Source: Maribellus maritimus (GTDB taxonomy: Bacteria > Bacteroidota > Bacteroidia > Bacteroidales > Prolixibacteraceae). Taken from it: DNA of 32,121 bases. Below the pieces are notes generated by a model, which saw only the letters and a list, made by a program, of their open reading frames with translations, had not been told where the DNA came from and made no database searches. The stretch's first letter is position 1, and every line of letters starts with the position of its first letter. The stretch lies in assembly GCF_022267315.1 (NCBI RefSeq), contig NZ_JAIKLE010000054.1, forward strand, positions 1-32,121, in the 5' to 3' direction. Below, in pieces: positions 1 through 8,890 of the stretch. The position numbers and the translations under genes were made by a program.

Positions 1-299
1 ACAACACCCTTATCCTCACTTTTCATGGGTAAGGGGTTTTGTGTTCAAAAATCGATAAATCAGACAATATCCGTGGTTTTCGTTATATACAATTTGAAAT
101 ATGGACTGGTGCCGGGCTTGTTATATTTTTTAGGTGTGGTTGTTCATACAAAAAGAAACCCTGGGCTTTTGGTCCGAGGCATCTGTTTTCTCTTATCAGA
201 TGATTTTAAAAAAGTATGATCATTTTATGGGTATGTGATTTGAGAAGAATCAAAATGCTGAGTGAAAACAGCTTTAATTTGAGTCGTTTTTTCTACTGA
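1..299. other. Intergenic stretch at window start, no gene
   Basis: I see no convincing gene here. The only open frame (25-219, plus) has no family resemblance. An imperfect hairpin lies at about 7-37 (arms CCCTTATCC and GGGTAAGGG, one bulge) and a second at 180-202 (CATCTG / CAGATG, 11-nt loop, then ATTTTAAAA). Either could end transcription of a gene upstream of the window, but neither has a clean U-tract, so neither is called as a terminator. Confidence 0.5.
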
Positions 300-947
300 T
301 TAAACATTTTTATCGATTCTTTTGTAATAATAACTCGTTTTTTCTTCTTTTACATCGAAAGTGTAAATTTCTGCATTTTTGTCAGAAGAAAAGAGCGAAA
401 GTAGCCCAATATCGCCGGCGCAGAAAAGGCTGTGTGCACTCATTAAAATAATCCAGAAATAAAATATCGACTGGTTGAGCGAAAAAAGAATTCCGAAAAG
501 TGTAACAAATTGAATAACTACCAGCGGAGCCAATGCTACAAAGGCAAATTGTTTCCGATTGAGCACATGTTCATCGGCTTCTGCATAAAAAACAAATTTC
601 CTAAGATAGCCGCCGTAATTTATTTTTGGGGCTCCGGTTACTTTTAACGCAATTCCGTGAACGAGTTCATGAATAACAATAAGAACAGAAACACAGAAAA
701 CAAGTGTGGCAATTGAAAAAAACAGCGGCAGAAAATTATACTGAAAAGCTAAAATAACCGAGCGCGTAAGAAAAAAAAGGCCAAGCAGAACCATTAACGT
801 TTGGTAAATCATGTACCAGCGAACAATTTTTGTATTGGTGTTGCTTAGTTGCTGAATTACAAAATCTTTTATTTGCTGATGATTAAATTTTGCCAGCAGC
901 TCAAATTTGTCTTCGTTTTGCAGTTCCTGAATTGTTGGGTTGGCCAT
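300..947 (-). CDS. DUF3267-type putative membrane zinc metalloprotease
   Basis: 215-residue membrane protein with a zincin motif HELVH (H93, E94, H97) inside a hydrophobic stretch, the pattern of DUF3267 putative zincin peptidases. Membrane segments are visible at about 45-65, 72-98, 133-155 and 158-180. The site-2-protease-like layout (HExxH embedded in a membrane helix) is seen directly; substrate and proteolytic activity are unknown for the family. The start codon lies 2 nt beyond the stop of the upstream flippase gene on the same strand, so the two are almost certainly cotranscribed. A role in envelope maintenance is inference from that context only. Confidence 0.75.
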   Translation of the reverse strand: MANPTIQELQNEDKFELLAKFNHQQIKDFVIQQLSNTNTKIVRWYMIYQTLMVLLGLFFLTRSVILAFQYNFLPLFFSIATLVFCVSVLIVIHELVHGIALKVTGAPKINYGGYLRKFVFYAEADEHVLNRKQFAFVALAPLVVIQFVTLFGILFSLNQSIFYFWIILMSAHSLFCAGDIGLLSLFSSDKNAEIYTFDVKEEKTSYYYKRIDKNV

Positions 948-949
948 TT

Positions 950-2392
950 TTATTTGTATCGTATAATTTGATAGAGGTCTTTCAAATTAAATAATTTCAA
1001 TAAGAATGCAAAAAGTGCGGAAGTGAAGATTACAAATAAGTAGCCGTAAACCCAGTTCTCAAAACGTTGCGAAATGGTTCCCATCGTAACCGTAATTCCT
1101 GCAAAAAGAATGAGTTGGATAATAAATCGGACACTTGGTTTTAGTTTGAAAATGATAATTGCCAGCGTGATTTGTGCAATGGCAGTGCAAATTTGAGTAA
1201 TTAAACTGGCATAAGCAGAACCAAATGCCATAAAGCGTGGAATTAAAATCAGGTTAAGTGAAACGTTGAGCACCATTCCCAGAAACGCCATAATGTTAAG
1301 TTGTTTCATACTTCCGTTTGCTGTGAGCAGTGTGCCGAAAATGTATGTGCTGGCAATTCCGATAAATCCGGTCATCAGAATTCCGAGAATTCCCGAGGAA
1401 TGATTGGTGTTGGAATGGTATAAAAGATCCATAATCTGTTCGTTGTAATAAACGCTCGAAACCGCAATAATTATAGCAGGAACAACCAAAAGCGTGTAGG
1501 AAAGTTGAACCATGGAACCAACATGTTCTTTTTGTTTTATCATTCGCGAGAAAATGGGCAAAAGTAAGCCGCCAAATAGAACGCCAAACATCGAAACTGC
1601 GTCGAGCAAACGAAATGCCTGCGCATAAATTCCGGCTTGTTCTTTTCCAATCGGGTCGGGGAGGAGGCGCTCAAGCATTACCGAATCAATCCGGTTGTAA
1701 AACGACATCAGCAAAACCAAAAGTGCGTAAGGATACGATTTCCGAAGAAAAACAATAAAAAATTTGAAATCGAAGCGGAGTTTTATTTTCCCTGATTGCG
1801 CCAGAACAATTATAAATGTAATAATTGAAGTGAGCAGATAAGCAGCAGTTTGTGCGTACACAAACCATTCAATGGTAAAAGAAGCTTTAAATGAGCTGTT
1901 GAATAAAAGAACGCTGCAAATAATTATCATGATACTTCGGTCGAGAACCGAAATAAAACTGTCGGTGCGAAAAAGATGCAGCCCGCTGATATTGGACCGA
2001 AGATATAAAGTAAACGAAATAAGAAACTGGTTGAAAATGAGGAAGAAAAGCAAATGAAATTGCACCTTGTTGTAGCCGATAATAAATGCAACTGTGAGTG
2101 TAAAAATGGCATAAACAATGGCGAGCATGAGTTTCAAACCCACAATATTTGAAAGATGTTTGGGAAGCAAAAACTGGTGTTGTGCAATATTCCTGTTATT
2201 GTAATTGGTAATTCCTACATCGAGCAGGATATTCAGCAACATTGAAAAATTAAACAAGGCGAAATACATACCGAAAGTTTGATCGCCAACCATGTTTTGA
2301 ACGGTTCTGTCAATTCCCAGAAGCCAAAATGGTTTTATCAGGAGGTTCAGGAAAAGTAGTAATATCAGATTGGTAATAAATTTGCGTTTCAA
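950..2392 (-). CDS. Oligosaccharide flippase family protein (Wzx/MATE-like)
   Basis: 480-residue protein made almost wholly of hydrophobic helices, about 12 to 14 of them, with short basic loops. The N-terminus (KPFWLLGIDRTVQNMVGDQ, then FGMYFALFNFSMLLNILLD) and the conserved GITNYNNR stretch are typical of polysaccharide-transporter (MOP superfamily) flippases, which move undecaprenyl-linked oligosaccharides across the inner membrane. Length is normal for the family. It is the first gene of a two-gene minus-strand unit with the DUF3267 gene and is divergent, by about 100 nt, from a GT4 glycosyltransferase. That pairing supports a surface-polysaccharide role, though no full polysaccharide locus is present and the substrate cannot be read from sequence. 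Confidence 0.85.
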   Translation of the reverse strand: MKRKFITNLILLLFLNLLIKPFWLLGIDRTVQNMVGDQTFGMYFALFNFSMLLNILLDVGITNYNNRNIAQHQFLLPKHLSNIVGLKLMLAIVYAIFTLTVAFIIGYNKVQFHLLFFLIFNQFLISFTLYLRSNISGLHLFRTDSFISVLDRSIMIIICSVLLFNSSFKASFTIEWFVYAQTAAYLLTSIITFIIVLAQSGKIKLRFDFKFFIVFLRKSYPYALLVLLMSFYNRIDSVMLERLLPDPIGKEQAGIYAQAFRLLDAVSMFGVLFGGLLLPIFSRMIKQKEHVGSMVQLSYTLLVVPAIIIAVSSVYYNEQIMDLLYHSNTNHSSGILGILMTGFIGIASTYIFGTLLTANGSMKQLNIMAFLGMVLNVSLNLILIPRFMAFGSAYASLITQICTAIAQITLAIIIFKLKPSVRFIIQLILFAGITVTMGTISQRFENWVYGYLFVIFTSALFAFLLKLFNLKDLYQIIRYK

Positions 2393-2492
2393 AATCCAGT
2401 ATTTATCTTTTAAGTCGCATAATTTGAAAGCTTAAAAGTAAAAAATATTTAAACAGACTTTGTACATTTACCCAAATTTGAATTTACACTTT

Positions 2493-3617
2493 ATGGTAAT
2501 TGCCGTAAATACCCGCTTGCTTTTAAAGGGCAAACTTGAGGGAATTGGTTGGTTTACTTTGGAAACGCTGAAAAGAATGACCATCAATCACCCGGAACAT
2601 CAGTTTATTTTTATTTTTGATCGGCCTTACGATTCCGACTATATTTTTTCTGATAATGTTACTCCGGTGGTTATTGGTCCGCCAACGCGGCATCCGGTTT
2701 TGTGGTATTTGTGGTTTGAATATCAAATTCCGAAAGTGCTCAGAAAATATAAAGCCGACCTTTTTCTTTCTCCCGACGGATACTTGTCGTTGCGAACAAA
2801 AGTACCTCAGCTGGCCGTAATTCACGATATTAATTTTGTACATCGTCCTGCCGATTTGCCTTGGTTGAAAGCAAAATATTACAATCGGTATTTTAAAAAA
2901 TTTGCCAAAGTTGCAAAACGAATTGCAACGGTTTCGTTCTATTCAAAGGAAGATATTACGCGTTCGTTTAAGGTAGATTACGATAAAATTGATGTGGTTT
3001 ACGACGGCATTAACCGGATTTTTTGTCCAACGTCGCTTGAAGACCAGCAAGTAATTCGACAAAAATATTCCGACGGGAAACCCTATTTCTTGTTTGTGGG
3101 CGCTTTGCATCCGCGGAAAAATATTTGCGGGTTACTAAATGCTTTTGATGCCTTTAAAAGTGTGGATTCAAATGATGTAAAACTGGTAATTGTTGGTGGT
3201 GAAATGCACAAAACCGGTGAAATTTTCGAAACCTTCGACAACATGCGTTTTAAAAAGGACGTGGTTTTTACCGGCCGTGTAAATACCGACGAATTACATC
3301 AGATTTTTGGCGCAGCAATGGCGCTTACTTTTGTTCCTTATTTTGAAGGTTTTGGAATTCCGATTGTAGAGGCGATGAGCTCCGGCGTTCCTGTAATTTG
3401 TTCGAACACAACTTCTATTCCCGAAGTTGGCGGAAGTGCCGTTTTATATGCCGACCCGTGCAAAATAGAACAAATAACCGAAGCCATGATTAAGATTTCG
3501 GCAGACAAGGAGCTGCGCAAATCGCTTATAGAAAAGGGAATGGTTCAGAAAGAAAAATTTAGCTGGGACGAAACGGCACGTTTACTTTGGATGAGCGTAG
3601 AACGGGCTTTACAATAA
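2493..3617 (+). CDS. Glycosyltransferase family 4 (GT-B fold)
   Basis: About 374 residues from the ATG at 2493; an earlier in-frame ATG at 2460 would add 11 residues with no family support, and the conserved opening MVIAVNTRLLL favours 2493. The C-terminal Rossmann domain carries FVGALHPRKN (residues 201-210) and the EX7E motif EGFGIPIVE (E285, E293), which bind the nucleotide-sugar donor, followed by the usual SSGVPVICSN and PEVGG stretches. The N-terminal acceptor domain includes HDINFVHRP. It probably adds a sugar to a lipid-linked or surface glycan in the cytoplasm; donor and acceptor are unknown. It is divergent from the flippase gene and 50 nt ahead of rnhB. Confidence 0.9.
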   Translation: MVIAVNTRLLLKGKLEGIGWFTLETLKRMTINHPEHQFIFIFDRPYDSDYIFSDNVTPVVIGPPTRHPVLWYLWFEYQIPKVLRKYKADLFLSPDGYLSLRTKVPQLAVIHDINFVHRPADLPWLKAKYYNRYFKKFAKVAKRIATVSFYSKEDITRSFKVDYDKIDVVYDGINRIFCPTSLEDQQVIRQKYSDGKPYFLFVGALHPRKNICGLLNAFDAFKSVDSNDVKLVIVGGEMHKTGEIFETFDNMRFKKDVVFTGRVNTDELHQIFGAAMALTFVPYFEGFGIPIVEAMSSGVPVICSNTTSIPEVGGSAVLYADPCKIEQITEAMIKISADKELRKSLIEKGMVQKEKFSWDETARLLWMSVERALQ

Positions 3618-3656
3618 AAAGCCCCTCCCAGGCTCCCCTGCGGAGGTGAGAAAACT
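3618..3656. repeat. GC-rich intergenic hairpin element
   Basis: Short C-then-G-rich stretch (GCCCCTCCC ... GCGGAGGTG) between the glycosyltransferase and rnhB. It can fold through CCTCC/GGAGG or CTCC/GGAG. It stands out from the AT-rich surroundings and resembles the dispersed CCTCCC intergenic repeats common in Bacteroidota; only one copy is in this window, so repeat status is inferred. Confidence 0.35.
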
Positions 3657-3667
3657 TAGTGCAAAGA

Positions 3668-4300
3668 ATGAAATTCAACAAACTATTATCATATTATAAA
3701 AAAAATACTGTCGAAGCTGGTTGCGATGAGGCGGGGCGCGGTTGTCTTGCAGGGCCTGTATTTGCAGCGGCTGTAATTTTGCCTTGCGATTTTGAAAATG
3801 AATTATTAAACGACTCCAAAAAACTCACTGAAAAACAACGTTACTTTTTGCGCCCACTCATTGAAAAAGAGGCGATAGCCTGGGCAGTGGCTTCGGTTTC
3901 GAATAAAGAAATTGATGAAATTAATATTCTGAATGCTTCGTTTTTGGCGATGAACAAAGCTGTGCAGCAACTACAAATGGTGCCGGAGCATTTGTTGATT
4001 GACGGAAATCGTTTCCGGCCGCGCACCAAAATACCGTTTACCTGCATGATAAAAGGCGACGGGCGATTTTATTCCATTGCGGCAGCTTCTGTGTTGGCAA
4101 AGACCTATCGCGACGACTTTATGCAACAAGCCCACAACGAATTTCCCAATTATGATTGGAGTAAAAACAAAGGTTACCCAACCAAAAAACACCGGGCAGC
4201 CATCAAAGAATTTGGAACTACAAAATACCATCGCATGTCCTTCCGCTTGCTGGATGAACAGTTGGTTTTGGGTTTCCCTCAAGCAAAAGAAAACAAATAG
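3668..4300 (+). CDS. rnhB: Ribonuclease HII
   Basis: 210 residues from the ATG at 3668; a GTG three codons upstream (3659) is the alternative start. It cleaves the RNA strand of RNA-DNA hybrids and removes misincorporated ribonucleotides from DNA. The DEDD catalytic set is complete: D20 and E21 in CDEAGRG, D112 in LIDGNR and D149 in AKTYRD. The motifs [11 protein letters not shown], the GNRF region and NKGYPTKKH are all typical of type 2 RNase H. Length is normal. It follows the glycosyltransferase on the same strand after the GC-rich hairpin element; the function is housekeeping and unrelated to its neighbours. Confidence 0.95.
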   Translation: MKFNKLLSYYKKNTVEAGCDEAGRGCLAGPVFAAAVILPCDFENELLNDSKKLTEKQRYFLRPLIEKEAIAWAVASVSNKEIDEINILNASFLAMNKAVQQLQMVPEHLLIDGNRFRPRTKIPFTCMIKGDGRFYSIAAASVLAKTYRDDFMQQAHNEFPNYDWSKNKGYPTKKHRAAIKEFGTTKYHRMSFRLLDEQLVLGFPQAKENK

Positions 4301-4397
4301 TTTCGAAAAAGAATTTTGAATTTTTTTTGACGCACAGGCAACGTTTGAGTTTTTTTCCGCATTTTAAGAATGAAAGGAATTTTAATAAAACGATTTA

Positions 4398-4937
4398 GTG
4401 CAGATTCAAAAAATTATTAGTAAAAGTTCAAAAGGCGACCGGCGGGCGCAAAAGCAGTTTTTCGATTGGTATGCCGACCGTTTGTTTGCCGTGGCCAAAC
4501 GTTATGCTGTCTCAACTGAAACAGCTGAAGAAGCACTTTTTCAGGCTTTTTTGAAGATTTTCCTAAAGTTATCTGACTTTGAGTTTATAAATGAGGCTGC
4601 ATTGCTGGCCTGGTTGTCGCGTATTGTGATTAACCAAACACTAATGGACCGCAGAAAAGAATTGAGCACGCTTTACAAACTGGAGCCAATTGATGAAGAA
4701 CATCAAAACACAATGTATTACGAAGAGCCCGACGGGGAAACGCTAAACGAATTGGTGAATCAGCTGCCGGTGGGTTATAAAACCGTTTTTTTGATGCATG
4801 TGGTTGATGGTTACGCACACAAAGAAATTGCAGAAATGTTGGGGATCTCGGAGAGCACCTCGCGTTCGCAGTTTTTTAAAGCAAGAAAGTTATTACAAAA
4901 GAAATTGAATTACGATTATGGACAATCTGGAACATAA
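4398..4937 (+). CDS. ECF-type RNA polymerase sigma-70 factor
   Basis: 179 residues from a GTG start. Region 2 covers about 12-75 (QKQFFDWYADRLFAVAKRYA, then WLSRIVINQTLMDRRKE), region 4 about 115-170 (LPVGYKTVFLMHVVDGYAHK, then EIAEMLGISESTSRSQFFKA, the helix-turn-helix for the -35 element). No region 3 or 1.1, so group IV (ECF). The region 2.2 stretch reads AEEALFQAFLKIF, lacking the usual acidic residue of the DxxQ-type motif. The end overlaps the next gene by 20 nt, which implies translational coupling with the membrane protein that probably holds it inactive. The regulon is unknown; autoregulation would be expected for the family but no promoter was recognised. Confidence 0.9.
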   Translation: MQIQKIISKSSKGDRRAQKQFFDWYADRLFAVAKRYAVSTETAEEALFQAFLKIFLKLSDFEFINEAALLAWLSRIVINQTLMDRRKELSTLYKLEPIDEEHQNTMYYEEPDGETLNELVNQLPVGYKTVFLMHVVDGYAHKEIAEMLGISESTSRSQFFKARKLLQKKLNYDYGQSGT

Positions 4938-5610
4938 AATAAAGGAAGCCTTTGCAGAATCCGATGCTAATACAACTTTCTCAGGGAAAGAAGTAATGTG
5001 GAGTCGGCTTGATACAACAATACACCGTTCAAAAAGTGTTGCTGCCTGGTGGAGGGTAGCCGCTGTTTTTCTGTTTTTCTTTTTCGCGGCCGGTGTTTAT
5101 GCGGCGTTTACTATCAATAGAAGCCTACAAAGTAAGCTGGAATTAATACAAAGTAAGAATGTTGAAATGCAACACACCATCGATTCCCTAATAGCTGCTC
5201 CTATCCAAATAAAAACAGAAACCAAAGTTGTGGAAAAGCTCGTTTATCACGATCGTTTTGTTTCTGTCAATAAATTGGACGACAACTTGGTATGGCAGAA
5301 AAAAATCAAACAGTTGGAAGATTCGACTCAAGCTTTGTTGGCTGTTCAGAAAATGAATCACCAGATTGAGAAGGAGACGTTGGAAGCAGAACTAAAAAAA
5401 GTTAAGGATGAATTGTTCACTTTTCAGAAACAAAAAAAAGAAACAGAAAAGAAAGGGAATGAGCCTTTTCAGCTAAAAAGCGAACGCGTGGAAATGGGCG
5501 TTCAAAGTGGTGCCGTTCCAAAAAATTCAGCCCTTGAATTGAAAATATTTCCCGGGAAGTTTACAGAAAACAAAAACGATTTAAACAAAACACTATTAAA
5601 AAACAAGTAA
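4918..5610 (+). CDS. Single-pass coiled-coil protein, probable anti-sigma factor
   Basis: 230 residues: a cytoplasmic N-terminus of about 44 residues (MDNLEHKIKEAFAES ... WSRLD), one membrane helix at about 45-66 (WWRVAAVFLFFFFAAGVYAA), then a periplasmic part with heptad-rich segments at about 66-90 and 125-180. I recognise no named domain. The call rests on position and topology: it overlaps the ECF sigma gene by 20 nt and has the short-cytosolic-domain, one-TM, periplasmic-coil layout of Bacteroidota anti-sigma factors. No zinc-binding HxxxCxxC motif is present, so it is not a ZAS-type anti-sigma. The opening WSRLD/Trp pattern recurs in Bacteroidota membrane partners of ECF sigmas, from memory. 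Confidence 0.6.
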   Translation: MDNLEHKIKEAFAESDANTTFSGKEVMWSRLDTTIHRSKSVAAWWRVAAVFLFFFFAAGVYAAFTINRSLQSKLELIQSKNVEMQHTIDSLIAAPIQIKTETKVVEKLVYHDRFVSVNKLDDNLVWQKKIKQLEDSTQALLAVQKMNHQIEKETLEAELKKVKDELFTFQKQKKETEKKGNEPFQLKSERVEMGVQSGAVPKNSALELKIFPGKFTENKNDLNKTLLKNK

Positions 5611-5613
5611 GCT

Positions 5614-6654
5614 ATGAAAACAGTTAAAACAATTATTTCAGTACTTCTTTTTCTTTTTGTTACACAATTGCTGGCAGCCAAAAGCGATGTTTTTAAAGGC
5701 GATACGATTCGGTACAGGTTTGATAAAATGTTAGTGGAGATTTCCAGTGCCGGTTTTGCTGAGGAAAGTCCTGAAAGTCCCCGAATTGAAGAGCATGTCG
5801 AACAAATTCAGAAAATTTTGAAAGAAATGTCGATGGCAACTCCTGAAGAAGACGAACGCATTGTTATTTCTTTGCGAGAACTGGCAAACGATTTTACGGT
5901 ATCCAATTATAAAGATTTGAAACTGACGCTCGAAAAAAAGGATTCAAAAAAATTGATTGTTTTTGATGACGGAATTGTTTTCGAAAAAGAATTGGGTCAG
6001 TACTGTATTTTTATTGTTACCCGGGATTTAAACGTGAAAATTTATGTTGACGATTTATCTGCTCTTTCTGTTTTTTCTTCAGAAAATTTCAAAATGAAAG
6101 CCCGGAAGGGAACTGAAGCTCTTACTGAGGAGATAGGAACTGTTTACCGGAAATCGCCGGTTCAGGCCTGTGTTGATTTAAGGGAGAATGAGCCTAAGGT
6201 ACATGTTCAAACTCCTTCATTCAAATCGCTGGATATGTTGTATATAATGGGAGGAGTTGGCTCAGGTTGGGTGAAAAACTCATTTGTTTCTGATATTAAT
6301 TTTCGTTTGGGACTGGGCTTTTCACGAAAAGGGATGATAAAAAATATTTATTCAGTAGGATGGAACATGATGTACGATTTTTCCGGATCAACCGACGATA
6401 ATTTTTTCGAGTTGAATCATTTTGTTTCAATAGGCTGGGATCATAACTTTTCAGGTTCTCCGCTTCAGGAAAAATGGTATGGGCTTTCAGTAGGATATCT
6501 TGCGGTACGAAATAACGATTTTTTTAAGGAAAATACTTTTCGGGTGTCGGTAAAAAAGAAAATAAACGATTCCATTAGTTTAAAGCCGGAACTCTATTTC
6601 AACGATTTTCTGAAGAATATTTACCCGGGAATTCGTTTATCTGTAACTTTTTAA
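5614..6654 (+). CDS. Secreted protein with C-terminal beta-barrel-like region, unknown function
   Basis: 346 residues with a clear signal peptide (residues 1-21, cleavage after LLAA). The middle section (about 30-110) is acidic and helical. From about residue 205 the sequence alternates in beta-strand fashion with many aromatic girdle residues (YIMGGVGSGWVKNSF, YSVGWNMMYDFSG, YGLSVGYLAVRN) and ends in a terminal Phe (RLSVTF), the signature of outer-membrane beta-barrel insertion. About eight strands fit. It begins 3 nt after the anti-sigma-like gene, so it belongs to the same operon and may be the signal sensor, target or client of that sigma factor. No specific family recognised. Confidence 0.65.
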   Translation: MKTVKTIISVLLFLFVTQLLAAKSDVFKGDTIRYRFDKMLVEISSAGFAEESPESPRIEEHVEQIQKILKEMSMATPEEDERIVISLRELANDFTVSNYKDLKLTLEKKDSKKLIVFDDGIVFEKELGQYCIFIVTRDLNVKIYVDDLSALSVFSSENFKMKARKGTEALTEEIGTVYRKSPVQACVDLRENEPKVHVQTPSFKSLDMLYIMGGVGSGWVKNSFVSDINFRLGLGFSRKGMIKNIYSVGWNMMYDFSGSTDDNFFELNHFVSIGWDHNFSGSPLQEKWYGLSVGYLAVRNNDFFKENTFRVSVKKKINDSISLKPELYFNDFLKNIYPGIRLSVTF

Positions 6655-6656
6655 GG

Positions 6657-6828
6657 CACCACTTTTGTTTCTCAAAACTTATAAAGACTAATGTCTCGTC
6701 AAGAGTAAGATAACGGTTAAGTATTCGACTCCGTTCAGCCTGACTATCATAGGGCATGTTGAATGGAGTCGAAACATACCTAATGTTCTTATCCGAAATT
6801 TGAAGATTGACGCGACACCAGAGTGGTG
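6657..6828. repeat. Nested imperfect inverted repeat (REP/MITE-like)
   Basis: Three pairs of inverted arms share one centre: CACCACT (6657-6663) with AGTGGTG (6822-6828); TGTCTCGTCAA (6692-6702) with TTGACGCGACA (6807-6817, one mismatch); and TTCGACTCCGTTCA (6724-6737) with TGAATGGAGTCGAA (6760-6773, one mismatch). The outer and middle arms are spaced unequally on the two sides (about 28 versus 4 nt), so it is a decayed or branched palindrome. No open frame inside. The inner hairpin alone looks like a Bacteroidota REP element. It sits downstream of the sigma operon and may also limit transcription into the next gene. Confidence 0.6.
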
Positions 6829-6892
6829 TTATTAGTTTGTAATTATTATGTGTCTTTTGTAATCAGTCACAGGCAAAAATTTATATCTCAAC

Positions 6893-8854
6893 GTGAAAAA
6901 GAAATATCTAATTATACTCGCTTTTTTTTTAGCGGTTCAATTTTCGCGCGGTCAGGGAATCGAACATTACCACGCTGGTTTTAAAGTTTTGAACTTAAAA
7001 GATACCTCACGAATATATAAACCGGAAACAGATATTCATGATAGTTTACATTTCCGCCCGGTGGAGATTGATGTTTGGTATCCTTCGGAAGACAAAGGAC
7101 AGAGTCATTTGTTGTTTGGCGATATTTTTAAACTGTTTGAACAGCGCGCTTCAGCATATGGAGATACAAATTACGAAGGTTTTAGCGAAGAACTGGCTAC
7201 ATTTTTTATGGCTGAACTGGGGCTTGATCCAAACCCACAGAAACTACTGAATATTCAAACCTACAGTTTTTGGGAACTAAATCCTGTAAATTCAAAAAAA
7301 TTACCGGTTATTATTTATATGGCCGGGATGAATGGGATGGGCTTTGAAAACTACAAAATTCTGGAGCGCCTGGCACAGGAAGGCTTTATCGTTTTATCTG
7401 TTTGGTCGGTTGGAAAATATCCCGGAGAAATGTCGAATAAAATAACCGATATGTTGGAGCAGGTTTTTGATGCTGAATTTGCTTTGGAATTTTTAAGAAA
7501 TAGTAAGACGTTTTCTCTACAGCCTGACTTTGACCAAATTGGTGTTTTGGGCTATAGCTGGGGTGGAATGAGTTCTGCGGTGTTGGTTGCCCGGAATCCT
7601 GAAATCAAATCATTTGTTTCCTTTGATGGTTCAGAGATTTGCTATTTTGGTGATCCTACGGATTATGATGAAGATGGACAGCTCAACGACGTACATGTTA
7701 AAGAGATACTTAACCAGAATCTTTTAAAACCGGAAGTACAAACGATACCGTATCTGTATCTTGAAAGTGACGGGAAATTAAGTGGTTTTTCACCAACATC
7801 AGATTACAGTTATTATAATTTGCTTTCTTCGGAGAAAAGATATCTGCGATTTTTGGGGAGTAACCATTCTGATTTTCTTTGTATCCCTTCAATTCTAAAT
7901 GCATCTCAAAGTTCGGTTCATATTTATAATGAATTAGAGGATATTACCGTGCGCTTTTTTAATAGTACCTTATTTGGAAAAGGCGACTTTGACAATTTCT
8001 GGACAGAAATAGTCAACTCTGAAAATAACACAACCTCCCCGATTAATTATTCAGAAAGAAAAGACAATAACTCAGAGAGAAAAATTAACGGGAAGATTTT
8101 GGATGCAAGTACAAGGGAACCATTACCATACGTGAATATTGGTATTCTTAATAAAGAAAGAGGAACAATCACAAATGAAAAAGGAACATTTGAATTGCAG
8201 ATGAAACAAGATTATTTGAATGATACTCTCCGGATTTCGATGGTAGGATATCACCCTGAAGAATTGTTAATAAGCGATATTGCCAAAAGTGATTCCGTCG
8301 TGTTGGTTTATTTGAAAGAAAAAGCAGAAACAATAAATGAAGTGGTTGTTTATGGGAAGAGTTTCAAAAAGAAAACATTGGGCAATAAAACAACATCAAA
8401 ATTTATTAGCACAGGATTTAGTTATGATCAACTGGGGGCGGAGATGGGAATAAAAATCAATGTCCATAAAAGTCCCGCATATGTTGATAGTTTTAGGTTC
8501 AATGTTCCATACAACCGTTTGAGTGCCACATCTGTATTCAGATTAAATTTTTATGATGAAAAAGGCGGGAGACCGGGTGAGAATATTTTAGCTAAAAATA
8601 TTTTTATTGAAATTGAACCTAAGCGAACCGGCGTGATCTCTGTTAATTTAAAACCTTATGATATTGTATTGGAAGACGATGTGTTTGTTACACTGGAATG
8701 GGTGAAAAATAATGGAGAAGTAAAAAAAGAGGAAGCCATATATTTCTCTTTAGGATTGCTAAATAACGGAACACTTATTAAACGTGCCAGTCAGGCGCAA
8801 TTTAAAAAGCATAGTAGTTTAGGGGTAGGTTTTAATATCGATGTGAGACAATAA
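6893..8854 (+). CDS. Secreted alpha/beta hydrolase fused to a CarboxypepD_reg-like domain
   Basis: 653 residues from a GTG start; signal peptide about 1-20 (ends FSRGQG). Residues about 30-365 form an alpha/beta hydrolase of the dienelactone/platelet-activating-factor acetylhydrolase type: nucleophile elbow GYSWGG (S222), probable acid D245 in SFDGSE, probable His H325 in SNHSDF, oxyanion-type loop IYMAGMNGMGFENY. A low-complexity linker (375-397) leads to a CarboxypepD_reg-like beta-sandwich (about 399-475, INGKILDASTREPLPYVNIG), then EVVVYGKS and a C-terminal beta-rich domain (about 490-653) often seen after such domains in Bacteroidota. Likely an exported esterase or lipase-like enzyme; substrate unknown. 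Odd because this regulatory-like domain usually heads TonB receptors or follows carboxypeptidases. Confidence 0.75.
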   Translation: MKKKYLIILAFFLAVQFSRGQGIEHYHAGFKVLNLKDTSRIYKPETDIHDSLHFRPVEIDVWYPSEDKGQSHLLFGDIFKLFEQRASAYGDTNYEGFSEELATFFMAELGLDPNPQKLLNIQTYSFWELNPVNSKKLPVIIYMAGMNGMGFENYKILERLAQEGFIVLSVWSVGKYPGEMSNKITDMLEQVFDAEFALEFLRNSKTFSLQPDFDQIGVLGYSWGGMSSAVLVARNPEIKSFVSFDGSEICYFGDPTDYDEDGQLNDVHVKEILNQNLLKPEVQTIPYLYLESDGKLSGFSPTSDYSYYNLLSSEKRYLRFLGSNHSDFLCIPSILNASQSSVHIYNELEDITVRFFNSTLFGKGDFDNFWTEIVNSENNTTSPINYSERKDNNSERKINGKILDASTREPLPYVNIGILNKERGTITNEKGTFELQMKQDYLNDTLRISMVGYHPEELLISDIAKSDSVVLVYLKEKAETINEVVVYGKSFKKKTLGNKTTSKFISTGFSYDQLGAEMGIKINVHKSPAYVDSFRFNVPYNRLSATSVFRLNFYDEKGGRPGENILAKNIFIEIEPKRTGVISVNLKPYDIVLEDDVFVTLEWVKNNGEVKKEEAIYFSLGLLNNGTLIKRASQAQFKKHSSLGVGFNIDVRQ

Positions 8855-8890
8855 AAATCAAGCAAAAATGAAATCTATAAAATATTGTAT

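Noticed and set aside
25..219. 64-codon plus-strand open frame at the window start
   Set aside because: No family resemblance, odd composition, and it runs through two hairpins; looks like chance.
4301..4397. Promoter for the ECF sigma operon
   Set aside because: The TTTG near 4344 and TAAGAATG near 4366 are 17 nt apart but the second matches TAnnTTTG poorly, so it is not called.
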